Source: Paracoccaceae bacterium
Lineage (GTDB): Bacteria > Pseudomonadota > Alphaproteobacteria > Rhodobacterales > Rhodobacteraceae
Length of the DNA: 5,019 bases
Assembly: GCA_019090405.1 (NCBI GenBank)
Contig: JAHRVZ010000299.1
Location: 1 to 5,019 of the forward strand
Reading direction: 5' to 3'
Part shown: positions 1-5,019 of the stretch, one piece after another
Layout: every line of letters starts with the position of its first letter
How positions within the stretch are numbered: the stretch's first letter is position 1
Notes under the pieces: generated by a model
Told to the model about the DNA's origin: nothing
The model's database searches: none
Seen by the model: the letters and a program-made list of their open reading frames with translations, nothing else
Program-made: the position numbers and the translations under genes

Positions 1-194
1 CCAAGCTGCACGGATTTGGAAAAGCTATCAACCACATGAAACCCACTGCCCTTGGGTTGGGCAATCAGCATGCGACAACTGTTCGTTCCCAGATCCAGCG
101 CAGCATAAAGCTGTCCCGGATCGGGCATTTTCGGCGCAGGGCTTTCGACCGCTTTCGGGAACGCGCCCGCACCATTGGGACGCTTGGACGCCAT
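1..194 (-). CDS. Ppx/GppA family phosphatase, N-terminal fragment
   Basis: Reading the minus strand from the ATG at 194-192 gives about 64 residues that continue past the left edge. After a Pro/Ala-rich leader of about 30 residues comes YAALDLGTNSCRMLIAQP, then a GFHVVDSFSKSVQL stretch. This is the phosphate-binding loop (DLGTNS) at the start of the actin-like ASKHA fold in exopolyphosphatase / guanosine pentaphosphate phosphatases, which hydrolyse polyphosphate or pppGpp in the cytoplasm. A strong Shine-Dalgarno (GGAGGG on the minus strand, 203-208) lies 8 nt before the ATG and supports this start. The family is usually 300-500 aa, so only the N-terminus is visible and Ppx cannot be told from GppA. 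It is transcribed divergently from the one-carbon operon. The family call is firm from the motif; the substrate is inference. Confidence 0.88.
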   Translation of the reverse strand, partial: MASKRPNGAGAFPKAVESPAPKMPDPGQLYAALDLGTNSCRMLIAQPKGSGFHVVDSFSKSVQL

Positions 195-473
195 AACTTA
201 CGCCCTCCGATTTCGTGTTACCTTAAGGATAGGCCGCTAACGTCGCTGCCGCAAGAGACTAAGATACAGAACCCAAGGTAACTGGAAACCACTGACATGA
301 TTCCCTATGTGATAAGTGAATTGGCAAGCACAGCTTATGGGCAGCTAAAAACAGTGTCTGGATCGTTGAGTGATAGAAAAGTCGCTGCAAACCTGTCACT
401 TGTCGAAAACCGACCCGAATATCCTTTCAGGGCAGCATAGAACCGGGTCAACAGACAGGATGGAATCAGGATA
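195..473. other. divergent intergenic region, 279 bp, no gene seen
   Basis: This gap separates the minus-strand Ppx/GppA gene from the plus-strand one-carbon operon and should hold promoters for both. I see no tRNA, no convincing riboswitch core and no long inverted repeat. The minus-strand reading frame that enters it from 613 lies antisense to the PF13769 gene and resembles no family known to me. A short hairpin can be drawn at 312-338 (ATAAGT with GCTTAT, including one G-T pair). A plus-strand promoter could not be picked out with confidence. Confidence 0.6.
226..254 (-). promoter_or_regulatory. candidate sigma70 promoter for the Ppx/GppA gene
   Basis: On the minus strand TTGCGG (249-254) and TATCCT (226-231) are separated by exactly 17 nt, each matching 4 of 6 consensus bases. 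They sit 32-60 nt ahead of the ATG at 194, which leaves a short leader carrying the GGAGGG ribosome site. Matches of this quality also occur by chance, so this is a candidate only. Confidence 0.35.
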
Positions 474-770
474 ATGCCAGACGTAACGATAGTGTATTGG
501 CGCGATATTCCGGCGCAGGTGATCGTTGGACGCGGCCGCAAAGGCGCAAAGAAACCGCTGCACGAGCGCTTTGAAAAGGCCATTGACCGGGCGGCCATGA
601 AAGGCGACGCCAAAGATACCGACGCCTATCTTGAGGCATGGCGCAAAAGTGATCCCTATACTGTTCAGGGCGATGCGGCGGATATCGTCACCGCAGAAGT
701 AAACCGACTTGAGGCTGAATATGACAAGGACCGGATTTTGGGTCTTATCAACAACAATGGCTGGGCTTGA
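474..770 (+). CDS. 'virulence factor' family protein (PF13769-like), 98 aa
   Basis: This is a small soluble protein with no signal peptide or membrane segment. The N-terminus VTIVYWRDIPAQVIVGRGR, followed by a Lys-rich turn, LHERFEKAIDRAAMKG and DAYLEAWRKSDPY, matches what I know of Pfam PF13769. That family's 'virulence factor' name is historical and says little about function. The ATG at 474 follows a purine-rich stretch (458-470) that can serve as ribosome site. It is the first gene of a probable operon, 26 nt before the methylenetetrahydrofolate reductase gene. The family recurs beside this type of reductase and corrinoid methyltransferase in alphaproteobacteria, so a role in the methyl-folate or methionine pathway (assembly factor or small subunit) is a reasonable inference, but no catalytic residues can be named. 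Many charged residues in the second half suggest a helical, partner-binding protein. Confidence 0.85.
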   Translation: MPDVTIVYWRDIPAQVIVGRGRKGAKKPLHERFEKAIDRAAMKGDAKDTDAYLEAWRKSDPYTVQGDAADIVTAEVNRLEAEYDKDRILGLINNNGWA

Positions 771-785
771 CCCGCCGTATGATCT

Positions 786-790
786 GGGAG
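786..790 (+). promoter_or_regulatory. ribosome binding site deciding the reductase start
   Basis: GGGAG lies 6 nt before the ATG at 797. The longer reading would begin at a TTG at 767 that overlaps the previous stop codon and adds ten residues (MTRRMIWESV). The 797 start gives MALLNF at the N-terminus and has the better ribosome site. Confidence 0.7.
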
Positions 791-796
791 TCTGTC

Positions 797-1726
797 ATGG
801 CTTTGTTGAATTTCAAAAGGGATGTTAAGCCGGGCGAGACAGTTGTCACGCCGGAAGTTGAATCGTTTCTGAGTAACTATTCAATCGAGATCATGCCGCG
901 CACCGCGCAAAAGATCAGTGATTTCCGTGATTTACTGCCCAAGGGCACGCGCGTCTATATCGCTCATATCGAAGGCACTCCGATCAGCGAAATGGTCGAC
1001 ACCGCCAAACGCGTTGCAAACCAAGGCTATCCGGTGATGCCGCATTTTCCGGCGCGTATCATCAGGGACAAAGCGACATTGGCCGACTGGATTGCCCGCT
1101 ATCAGGGCGAGGCGGGCGTTGATCAGGCGTTGCTTTTGGCCGGTGGTGTTACAACCCCATATGGCGATTTTGACAGTTCGATGCAGCTTTTGGAAACGGG
1201 CCTGTTTGGCGCGGCTGGGTTCAAGCGGTTGCATGTGGCGGGTCATCCGGAAGGAAACCGTGATATTGACCCGGATGGCGGCATGAAGATCGTCGGGCAA
1301 GCCCTGGAATGGAAACAGAAATTTTCTGAGACGTCGGATGCCGAGATGGCACTGGCGACCCAATTCGCCTTTGAGGCGCAACCCATCATTGACTGGGCTG
1401 ACAGCATCAAGGCCGCAGGCATAGATCTTCCGATCCATATTGGGATTGCCGGGCCGGCAAAGTTGCAGACACTTATCAAGTTCGCAATTGCCTGCGGTGT
1501 TGGCCCGTCTTTGAATGTGCTGAAAAAGCGTGCAAAAGATGTGACCAAATTGCTGTTGCCCTTTACCCCAAATGACGTGATATCTGAACTGGCTGCTCAT
1601 AAGGCGGCAAATCCTGACTTTAACGTCAGCCATGTTCATTTCTTCCCGCTTGGCGGTATAAAAACCAATGCCAGATGGGTTACAGACAACGGTGGCCAGT
1701 CGGGTCGCCCTGCCAACGCTTCTTGA
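797..1726 (+). CDS. metF: methylenetetrahydrofolate reductase (divergent MetF type), 309 aa
   Basis: The product should reduce 5,10-methylene-THF to 5-methyl-THF with an FAD cofactor in the cytoplasm, supplying methyl groups for methionine synthesis or for corrinoid methyl transfer. The length fits the one-domain bacterial enzyme (about 300 aa). Segments that line up with MetF barrel strands are PHFPARII (82-89), DQALLLAGG (109-117), FKRLHVAGHPEG (142-153, equivalent to the AxYPE region), ATQFAFEAQP (187-196, equivalent to the QFFF substrate loop) and LPIHIGIAGPA (211-221). The PHFPARII and AGHPEG versions differ from E. coli MetF, which marks a divergent subfamily. The start at 797 was chosen over TTG 767 because of GGGAG at 786-790. 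The stop at 1724-1726 is 10 nt before the next start, so co-translation with the methyltransferase is likely. Family assignment is confident; the electron donor is unknown. Confidence 0.88.
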   Translation: MALLNFKRDVKPGETVVTPEVESFLSNYSIEIMPRTAQKISDFRDLLPKGTRVYIAHIEGTPISEMVDTAKRVANQGYPVMPHFPARIIRDKATLADWIARYQGEAGVDQALLLAGGVTTPYGDFDSSMQLLETGLFGAAGFKRLHVAGHPEGNRDIDPDGGMKIVGQALEWKQKFSETSDAEMALATQFAFEAQPIIDWADSIKAAGIDLPIHIGIAGPAKLQTLIKFAIACGVGPSLNVLKKRAKDVTKLLLPFTPNDVISELAAHKAANPDFNVSHVHFFPLGGIKTNARWVTDNGGQSGRPANAS

Positions 1727-1736
1727 AAGGTCGCGC

Positions 1737-2789
1737 ATGACACGCACAATAGTTGAAAGCAAAACCAAAACCGCCATCATCGGTTTTGACCAACCGTTTT
1801 GCGTCATCGGCGAACGGATCAATCCCACGGGTCGCAAGAAACTTGCCGCCGAACTTGAGGCCGGAGATTTTTCGACGATCAAGAGGGACGCAATTGCCCA
1901 AGTCGCGGCAGGGGCGACGGTTCTGGATATTAACGCAGGCGTTGTCTATAATTCCAACCCCAATCCAAATGAAACTGAACCGCCCTTGATGGTGGAAATA
2001 CTTAAGCTGGTTCAAGGGCTTGTAGACGTTCCTTTATGTATTGACAGTTCGGTTCCTGCCGCTCTCGAAGCGGGGCTTGCCGCCTGCGAAGGTCGGCCTT
2101 TGCTGAACTCCGTGACCGGTGAAGAAGACCGGTTAGAGCTGATCCTGCCTTTGGTGAAAAAATACAACGTACCAGTGGTGGCAATCTCGAATGATGACAC
2201 CGGCATTTCCGAAGATCCGGATGTACGTTTTGCTGTTGCCAAAAAGATCGTCGAACGCGCCGCTGATTTCGGCATTCCTGCCAATGATATCGTTGTTGAC
2301 CCTTTGGTCATGCCAATTGGTGCGATGGGCACGGCAGGTTTGCAGGTGTTCACGCTGGTGCGGCGCTTGCGCGATGAACTGGGCGTAAACACCACTTGTG
2401 GCGCCTCTAATATTTCGTTTGGGTTACCGAACCGTCACGGCATCAACAATGCGTTTCTGCCAATGGCGATGGGGGCAGGGATGACCAGTGCGATTATGAA
2501 CCCGGTAACATTGCCAATTTCACAGGCTAAAATCACCGAGAAAAAGGCATCATTGGCCGCCGCAGGCATTGTTATGCCTGAAGGTATGGATGACGAGGCA
2601 TTTGTGACGCTGTTTGGCATGGGCTCAACAAAGCCCCGCGCCAGCGACGAAATGCAGGCGATCCGGGCGGCGAATTTTCTGACGGACAATGACCCGCACG
2701 GCAAAAACTGGATTCAACACAACAAAGCGCCCGCCGCTGAAGGTGAAGGAGGCCGCCGCCGCGCGGGTGGCCGTCGTCGTCGCGCCTGA
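1737..2789 (+). CDS. methyltetrahydrofolate:corrinoid methyltransferase (pterin-binding), 350 aa
   Basis: A pterin-binding TIM-barrel protein related to the folate domain of MetH and to AcsE/MtgA-type methyltransferases. It should move the methyl group of 5-methyl-THF to (or from) the cobalt of a separate corrinoid protein. Visible family motifs are IGERINPTGRK (24-34), VLDINAG (62-68), CIDSS (101-105), LLNSVTGE (122-129), VVDPLVMPIG (186-195) and GASNISFGLPNR (222-233, the SNxSFGLP loop). The start at 1737 is preferred over an in-frame ATG at 1668: GAAAGG (1725-1730) is 6 nt upstream, and the extra 23 residues of the longer form overlap the reductase gene. There is no cobalamin-binding or homocysteine domain. 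The C-terminal 16 residues, EGEGGRRRAGGRRRRA, form a Gly/Arg-rich tail outside the barrel. Third gene of the operon. It may be the folate piece of a split methionine synthase; demethylation of another donor is the alternative. Confidence 0.9.
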   Translation: MTRTIVESKTKTAIIGFDQPFCVIGERINPTGRKKLAAELEAGDFSTIKRDAIAQVAAGATVLDINAGVVYNSNPNPNETEPPLMVEILKLVQGLVDVPLCIDSSVPAALEAGLAACEGRPLLNSVTGEEDRLELILPLVKKYNVPVVAISNDDTGISEDPDVRFAVAKKIVERAADFGIPANDIVVDPLVMPIGAMGTAGLQVFTLVRRLRDELGVNTTCGASNISFGLPNRHGINNAFLPMAMGAGMTSAIMNPVTLPISQAKITEKKASLAAAGIVMPEGMDDEAFVTLFGMGSTKPRASDEMQAIRAANFLTDNDPHGKNWIQHNKAPAAEGEGGRRRAGGRRRRA

Positions 2790-2799
2790 TCTGTATCGT

Positions 2800-3549
2800 T
2801 TACGAAATGATGTCATCCAGCTTGGCCGCGTCATCCTCAGGGGTGATTTCGCACCAGGTGACACCGCTTTGTTCGAAGGCGCTGCGCATTGACTGGATGT
2901 TTACATTAGCCAATTCCGCATCAGTTCGGAACTGGTCAAACGTATAGTCAGGAAAAATATCCGGCATAGCTTTCGCTCGGTTATGTATCCGTTCCCAGAG
3001 AATTTCTGGTGGCGCGCGGAAACTAACGACAACATCCGGTTTTGGGACCAGTTCTATAAATCGGCGCATTTCAGAGGAAATATCCCTTTTGGTTTTTCGC
3101 GCCCAAAATACCGATGCAATATTTTGCAGAACACTTTCATCACCAATGACTGTCTTTTGTTGCTCTGTTCTGAACTTTTGCGCCAGTAAACCCCTTGCAA
3201 GGACCACCGGCTGGCGGTTTCTCAGCCACTCCATCCGGATATCTGTTGTAATGACTTCCTTAAGGGCAGCATTTGCCGTGCGAAGAAGTTCACGATCTTC
3301 AGCGGAACAATTTTCTTCCAGCCAAATTTTCGCATATTTCCTTTGACCACTGCGTCCTGCCAGTTTGGCCGACAGTAATTTTGGCAGGTATCGCAAATGA
3401 ACAGGTAAAACATCTGTTTTCCTGAGCATTTCCCATGCGGCGCGCTTCATATTCAGAATGTCAGAGTGTTTTTGCGAAATTCGTTCGTAATAGGTACTTT
3501 TACCACTGCCTGCCGGACCAACGAGCTCAATATATTGTCCCTGCTTCAT
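2800..3549 (-). CDS. P-loop kinase-like protein (nucleotide/nucleoside kinase fold), 249 aa
   Basis: The N-terminus carries a clear Walker A motif, GPAGSGKST (11-19), right after a short hydrophobic strand (YIELV). Later come VVLARGLLAQKF (115-126), VIGDESVLQNI (134-144) and PDVVVSFRAPPEILWERIHNRA (171-192). The last resembles the strand plus Arg-rich lid of thymidylate-kinase-like enzymes, so ATP-dependent phosphoryl transfer is likely, but the acceptor is not recognisable. No signal peptide or membrane segment is seen. The ATG at 3549 is chosen because AAGGA lies 7 nt upstream; an in-frame ATG at 3564 would add MKELA with a poorer ribosome site. The gene converges on the one-carbon operon with only 10 nt between stop codons and has no same-strand neighbour here. 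By eye it is more AT-rich than the operon, possibly a transferred gene. Such lone P-loop proteins often occur near polysaccharide genes, but nothing in the window shows that. Confidence 0.75.
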   Translation of the reverse strand: MKQGQYIELVGPAGSGKSTYYERISQKHSDILNMKRAAWEMLRKTDVLPVHLRYLPKLLSAKLAGRSGQRKYAKIWLEENCSAEDRELLRTANAALKEVITTDIRMEWLRNRQPVVLARGLLAQKFRTEQQKTVIGDESVLQNIASVFWARKTKRDISSEMRRFIELVPKPDVVVSFRAPPEILWERIHNRAKAMPDIFPDYTFDQFRTDAELANVNIQSMRSAFEQSGVTWCEITPEDDAAKLDDIIS

Positions 3550-3556
3550 TGCCAGT

Positions 3557-3561
3557 TCCTT
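3557..3561 (-). promoter_or_regulatory. ribosome binding site deciding the kinase start
   Basis: On the minus strand AAGGA is placed 7 nt ahead of the ATG at 3549. It lies inside the extra codons of the longer reading that starts at 3564, which has only GAGCGGA immediately before its ATG. The spacing favours the shorter protein. Confidence 0.55.
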
Positions 3562-3564
3562 CAT

Positions 3565-3899
3565 TTCCGCTCATATTTTGCTGACATCCCAAGATAGAGT
3601 GTCATTTGGTGCATTTAGTCGCTGCGCTGTGCCCTAAGCAAGCCCATTCAACCCGCTGCCCTGTGAGCGGCATCTGGCGTGCAATCCGTACGCAATTTCT
3701 GGACTTAACGGCGAAATGAAGGGATGCTTCTGCGTACCAATAGCCGTTTAACCGCCAGAAAGGCGGTGCCAATTGATTTGATCTGCGTGAAAATCCGCGC
3801 GGCTGTCATACCCGACAGGTGGCCCGCGCATCATTCACATGAAGGGACGAGGCCGCATGTCGACGCCAGTATCAGGTCTCACAATGAAAGGAATGCACA
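3565..3899. other. non-coding region between divergent genes, about 335 bp
   Basis: The stretch lies between the minus-strand kinase-like gene and the plus-strand ABM gene, so it should contain divergent promoters. No tRNA or known RNA motif is visible. A plus-strand frame starting at 3724 gives a 73-aa peptide rich in Arg and His that overlaps the ABM gene start; it resembles nothing and is treated as chance. The one structured element is the hairpin at 3751-3767. Confidence 0.55.
3751..3767. repeat. perfect 6-bp hairpin, ACCGCC-AGAAA-GGCGGT
   Basis: ACCGCC and GGCGGT form a perfect GC-rich stem around a five-base loop. No T-run follows on either strand, so it is not a standard intrinsic terminator. 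It lies about 130 nt ahead of the ABM gene and could be part of a leader or the mark of lost sequence. The function is unknown. Confidence 0.45.
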
Positions 3900-4229
3900 A
3901 TGCTTAACATTACTACGGACCGGTCAGTACAGACGGTCATTCTGACTTATGAGGTCACTCCGGCCACCTTTCTGGATGTGTTGGAAAAGCTGACGGCGGC
4001 CTATCACGTCTTTATCAGCAAACAGCCCGGGTTCATCGCTTCGGCAATCCATGTGAATGATGCGCGGACCCGCGTTGCCAGCTATTCACAATGGAACAGC
4101 CGCGAAGATTTTCAGGTAGTGCTAAGGACGACTGAAATGCGCGAAACCAATCGCGAACTTGGCGAACTGAGCAAGAGCTTTTTGCCGGTCATGTATGAAG
4201 TTGCAGAGGTTTTCAGCAACGATATATAG
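3900..4229 (+). CDS. antibiotic biosynthesis monooxygenase (ABM) domain protein, 109 aa
   Basis: A small single-domain protein of the dimeric alpha-beta barrel (ferredoxin-like) ABM fold. Visible family features are the first strand TVILTYEV (12-19), a helix around residues 22-39, QPGFIASAIHVNDARTRVASYSQWNSREDF (42-71) covering the central strands and the conserved Q-W, and a last strand near VMYEVAEVF (97-105). Members cleave or oxidise small aromatic or haem-like substrates, or act as uncharacterised quinol/stress proteins; the substrate cannot be read from the sequence. AAGGA at 3888-3892 lies 7 nt before the ATG and fixes the start. The MarR-type regulator begins 92 nt downstream on the same strand, so the two may be co-transcribed, and aromatic or oxidative-stress metabolism is a fair guess. 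Length is normal for the family. Confidence 0.8.
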   Translation: MLNITTDRSVQTVILTYEVTPATFLDVLEKLTAAYHVFISKQPGFIASAIHVNDARTRVASYSQWNSREDFQVVLRTTEMRETNRELGELSKSFLPVMYEVAEVFSNDI

Positions 4230-4237
4230 TTAGTAGG

Positions 4238-4250
4238 CAATTAGAAATTG
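4238..4250. promoter_or_regulatory. inverted repeat CAATT-AGA-AATTG, possible operator
   Basis: A perfect 5-bp inverted repeat with a 3-bp centre lies between the ABM stop and the MarR-family start, about 70 bp before the GTG. AT-rich palindromes in this position are common autoregulatory sites for MarR-family proteins. The right half plus following bases (AATTGTA) also resembles half of the OhrR box known from Bacillus and Xanthomonas. Short AT-rich palindromes arise easily by chance. Confidence 0.3.
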
Positions 4251-4310
4251 TAATCCTATCTGATGTGCTTCAATGTCGTATCCAAGGCATTTTCCTTGCC
4301 GGCAATCCGT

Positions 4311-4314
4311 GGAG
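4311..4314 (+). promoter_or_regulatory. ribosome binding site deciding the MarR start
   Basis: GGAG sits 7 nt before a GTG at 4322. The longest reading would start at a GTG at 4265 with no recognisable ribosome site, adding 19 residues that are not typical of a MarR N-terminus. Confidence 0.6.
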
Positions 4315-4321
4315 CGTTGTT

Positions 4322-4762
4322 GTGGTCGATTCAGAGGCTGATGCAAAGACAGCAACCTATCGCCTGGATTCTCAGATTGGTTATTTGCTGAGATTGGCAA
4401 GCCAAAGACACGCCAATATCTTTCAGCACCATTCTGTTCTGGACCTGACACCCACACAGTTCGCCGCTTTGATACGGGTCTCAGAGGTCGGTGAATGCTC
4501 ACAAAACCATCTTGGCAGGATGACGTCGATGGATGTCGCAACGATCAAAGGTGTGGTTGGGCGGCTTCAACGCAAAGACCTTGTGACACTGCGTTCCGAT
4601 CCAAAAGACAAACGCAGGACAATCATAGCTTTATCCAACAAGGCAGCGGCGATGATTGATCAACTACATGATATTGGCGAAGATATTTCCAATGAAACGC
4701 TAAGGCCTCTGACAAATAATGAAAAAACCAGATTGTTACAGATTCTGGAAAAAATCAGCTGA
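4322..4762 (+). CDS. MarR-family winged-helix transcriptional regulator, 146 aa
   Basis: The product is a cytoplasmic dimeric DNA-binding protein, probably a repressor released by a small aromatic ligand. The N-terminal dimerisation helix is YRLDSQIGYLLRLASQRH (13-30). LTPTQFAALIRVSEVGECSQNHLGR (42-66) gives the first helices of the winged helix. MDVATIKGVVGRLQRKDLV (70-88) is the recognition helix region, and the wing carries the family signature DPKDKRR (93-99) before a C-terminal dimerisation helix. The 146-aa length from GTG 4322 is typical; the form from 4265 (165 aa) is less likely. The residue matching the redox Cys of OhrR is Gly20, so it is not a classical peroxide sensor, although Cys59 exists. 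The YRLD-QIG-LLR and TPTQFAAL wording recalls the NicR/BpsR-like branch; this is from memory. The downstream palindrome at 4952-4965 is a likely target. Confidence 0.9.
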   Translation: MVDSEADAKTATYRLDSQIGYLLRLASQRHANIFQHHSVLDLTPTQFAALIRVSEVGECSQNHLGRMTSMDVATIKGVVGRLQRKDLVTLRSDPKDKRRTIIALSNKAAAMIDQLHDIGEDISNETLRPLTNNEKTRLLQILEKIS

Positions 4763-4771
4763 CTTTGGGTT

Positions 4772-4783
4772 GCCCAATTGGGC
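4772..4783. repeat. 12-bp perfect palindrome GCCCAATTGGGC after the MarR gene
   Basis: It begins 10 nt after the MarR stop. As RNA it would fold to a 4-bp GC stem with an AATT loop and lacks a T-run, so it is at best a weak terminator. It could equally be a protein-binding site. Confidence 0.35.
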
Positions 4784-4849
4784 CTTGGTTAATTGCCCCT
4801 GCGCGGTTGGTGCGGCGTTCTTCTTTAATTCAAAATCCTGATATTCTAT

Positions 4850-4909
4850 CCCATAACTATCAGGCCCATAACTATCAGGCCCATAACTATCAGGCCCATA
4901 ACTATCAGG
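4850..4909. repeat. tandem direct repeat, 4 perfect copies of a 15-bp unit
   Basis: The unit CCCATAACTATCAGG occurs at 4850-4864, 4865-4879, 4880-4894 and 4895-4909 with no mismatches. The flanking bases do not continue the repeat. The array ends 14 bp before the TTGACA element. The 15-bp period is a multiple of three, so frames stay open through it: the minus strand would read repeated PDSYG and the plus strand repeated HNYQA. Both lie in short frames with no ribosome site or family resemblance. Perfect identity suggests recent slippage expansion or an array of protein-binding sites upstream of the promoter. Confidence 0.95.
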
Positions 4910-4923
4910 CGCGGTATTATTTG

Positions 4924-4952
4924 TTGACACATTACGCGCGGCCATCTTAATG
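4924..4952 (+). promoter_or_regulatory. candidate sigma70 promoter for the gene beginning near 4984
   Basis: A perfect -35 hexamer TTGACA (4924-4929) is followed after 17 nt by TTAATG (4947-4952), or TAATGT after 18 nt, as a weaker -10. The perfect palindrome at 4952-4965 starts at the edge of the -10, where a repressor would block transcription. Predicted transcripts would start around 4959 and leave about 25 nt before the ATG at 4984. Confidence 0.5.
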
Positions 4953-4965
4953 TTAGCATGCTAAC
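4952..4965. promoter_or_regulatory. 14-bp perfect palindrome GTTAGCATGCTAAC, likely MarR-type operator
   Basis: The sequence is fully self-complementary and lies between the -10 element and the probable start codon at 4984. MarR-family proteins bind palindromes of this size, usually over promoters of neighbouring genes, and such a protein is encoded 190 bp upstream. That this regulator binds this site is inference. Confidence 0.6.
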
Positions 4966-4983
4966 GAAAAACCAGAGACTTCG

Positions 4984-5019
4984 ATGGAATATCTCTCATC
5001 ATGCGCCTGTCCGTTTGTA
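4984..5019 (+). CDS. probable start of an unidentified gene, cut by the window edge
   Basis: From the ATG at 4984 the frame stays open to the edge and gives MEYLSSCACPFV. A second ATG in another frame at 5001 gives MRLSVC. Neither has a strong ribosome site: AGAG at 4974-4977 is 6 nt before 4984, and GGA at 4986-4988 is 12 nt before 5001. Position downstream of the promoter and operator argues that one of them is real. Twelve codons are too few to name a product. Confidence 0.35.
   Translation, partial: MEYLSSCACPFV

Noticed and set aside
36..281. Plus-strand 81-aa frame at the left edge
   Set aside because: It is antisense to the Ppx/GppA N-terminus, which has a clear DLGTNS motif and a strong ribosome site.
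308..351. Resemblance to a SAM-II/SAM-V riboswitch core (AATTGGCAAGCAC followed by GCAGCTAAAAA) upstream of a methyl-folate operon
   Set aside because: The match is partial: the conserved U-rich segment of the first loop is replaced by ATAAGTG, the TTGCA element has an extra G, the P1 stem is only TGTG/CACA, and the element ends over 120 nt before the start codon when SAM-II normally abuts it. A covariance-model search with the SAM-II and SAM-V families would settle it.
932..1882. Long minus-strand frame (316 aa) opposite the reductase gene
   Set aside because: It is antisense to two well-supported genes, its protein has no recognisable motif, and it is rich in Arg, Cys and His as expected for a shadow frame.
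3724..3945. Plus-strand 73-aa frame overlapping the ABM gene start
   Set aside because: There is no family resemblance and no convincing ribosome site, and the ABM gene in another frame is well supported.
4850..4909. CRISPR array
   Set aside because: The copies are directly adjacent with no spacers and the unit is only 15 bp, so it is a plain tandem repeat.
4736..4945. Minus-strand 69-aa reading frame with four PDSYG repeats
   Set aside because: It is open mainly because the 15-bp repeat unit is a multiple of three. It has no ribosome site, its start lies inside the plus-strand promoter, and its end overlaps the 3' end of the MarR gene.
4765..4950. Plus-strand 61-aa frame with four HNYQA repeats
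   Set aside because: This is the same repeat read on the other strand, with no ribosome site, and it runs through the promoter.

Overview
The window looks like a piece of chromosome from a marine alphaproteobacterium of the Rhodobacteraceae (roseobacter group). This rests on three things: the middle gene trio (a PF13769 'virulence factor' protein, a divergent methylenetetrahydrofolate reductase, and a free-standing methyltetrahydrofolate:corrinoid methyltransferase) is an arrangement I associate with that group; the Ppx/GppA N-terminus has the style seen there; and the GC content is moderate. No database search was possible.

Layout. 1-194 (-) is the N-terminal part of a Ppx/GppA phosphatase that runs off the left edge. 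195-473 is a divergent promoter region. 474-2789 (+) is a tight three-gene one-carbon operon with gaps of 26 and 10 nt. 2800-3549 (-) is a convergent P-loop kinase-like gene of unknown substrate. 3550-3899 is non-coding with one clear hairpin. 3900-4229 (+) is a small antibiotic-biosynthesis-monooxygenase (ABM) domain protein, and 4322-4762 (+) is a MarR-family regulator, for which a GTG start at 4322 is better supported than the longer reading. 4763-4983 holds a short palindrome, four perfect copies of a 15-bp direct repeat, a TTGACA promoter and a perfect 14-bp palindrome that looks like an operator. From 4984 a new plus-strand gene probably begins and is cut by the right edge.

How the genes may work together. 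The trio would reduce 5,10-methylene-THF to 5-methyl-THF and pass the methyl group to a corrinoid protein. In roseobacters methionine synthase has been described as split into separate proteins, so the third gene may be the folate-binding piece of such an enzyme. The corrinoid and homocysteine-binding pieces are not in this window. At the right end, the MarR protein, the 14-bp palindrome over the promoter and the truncated gene form a plausible regulator-target unit, with the 15-bp repeats just upstream of the -35 as the least explained element. Nothing here clearly amounts to an undescribed system; the repeat-promoter-operator block is the best candidate for a second look.
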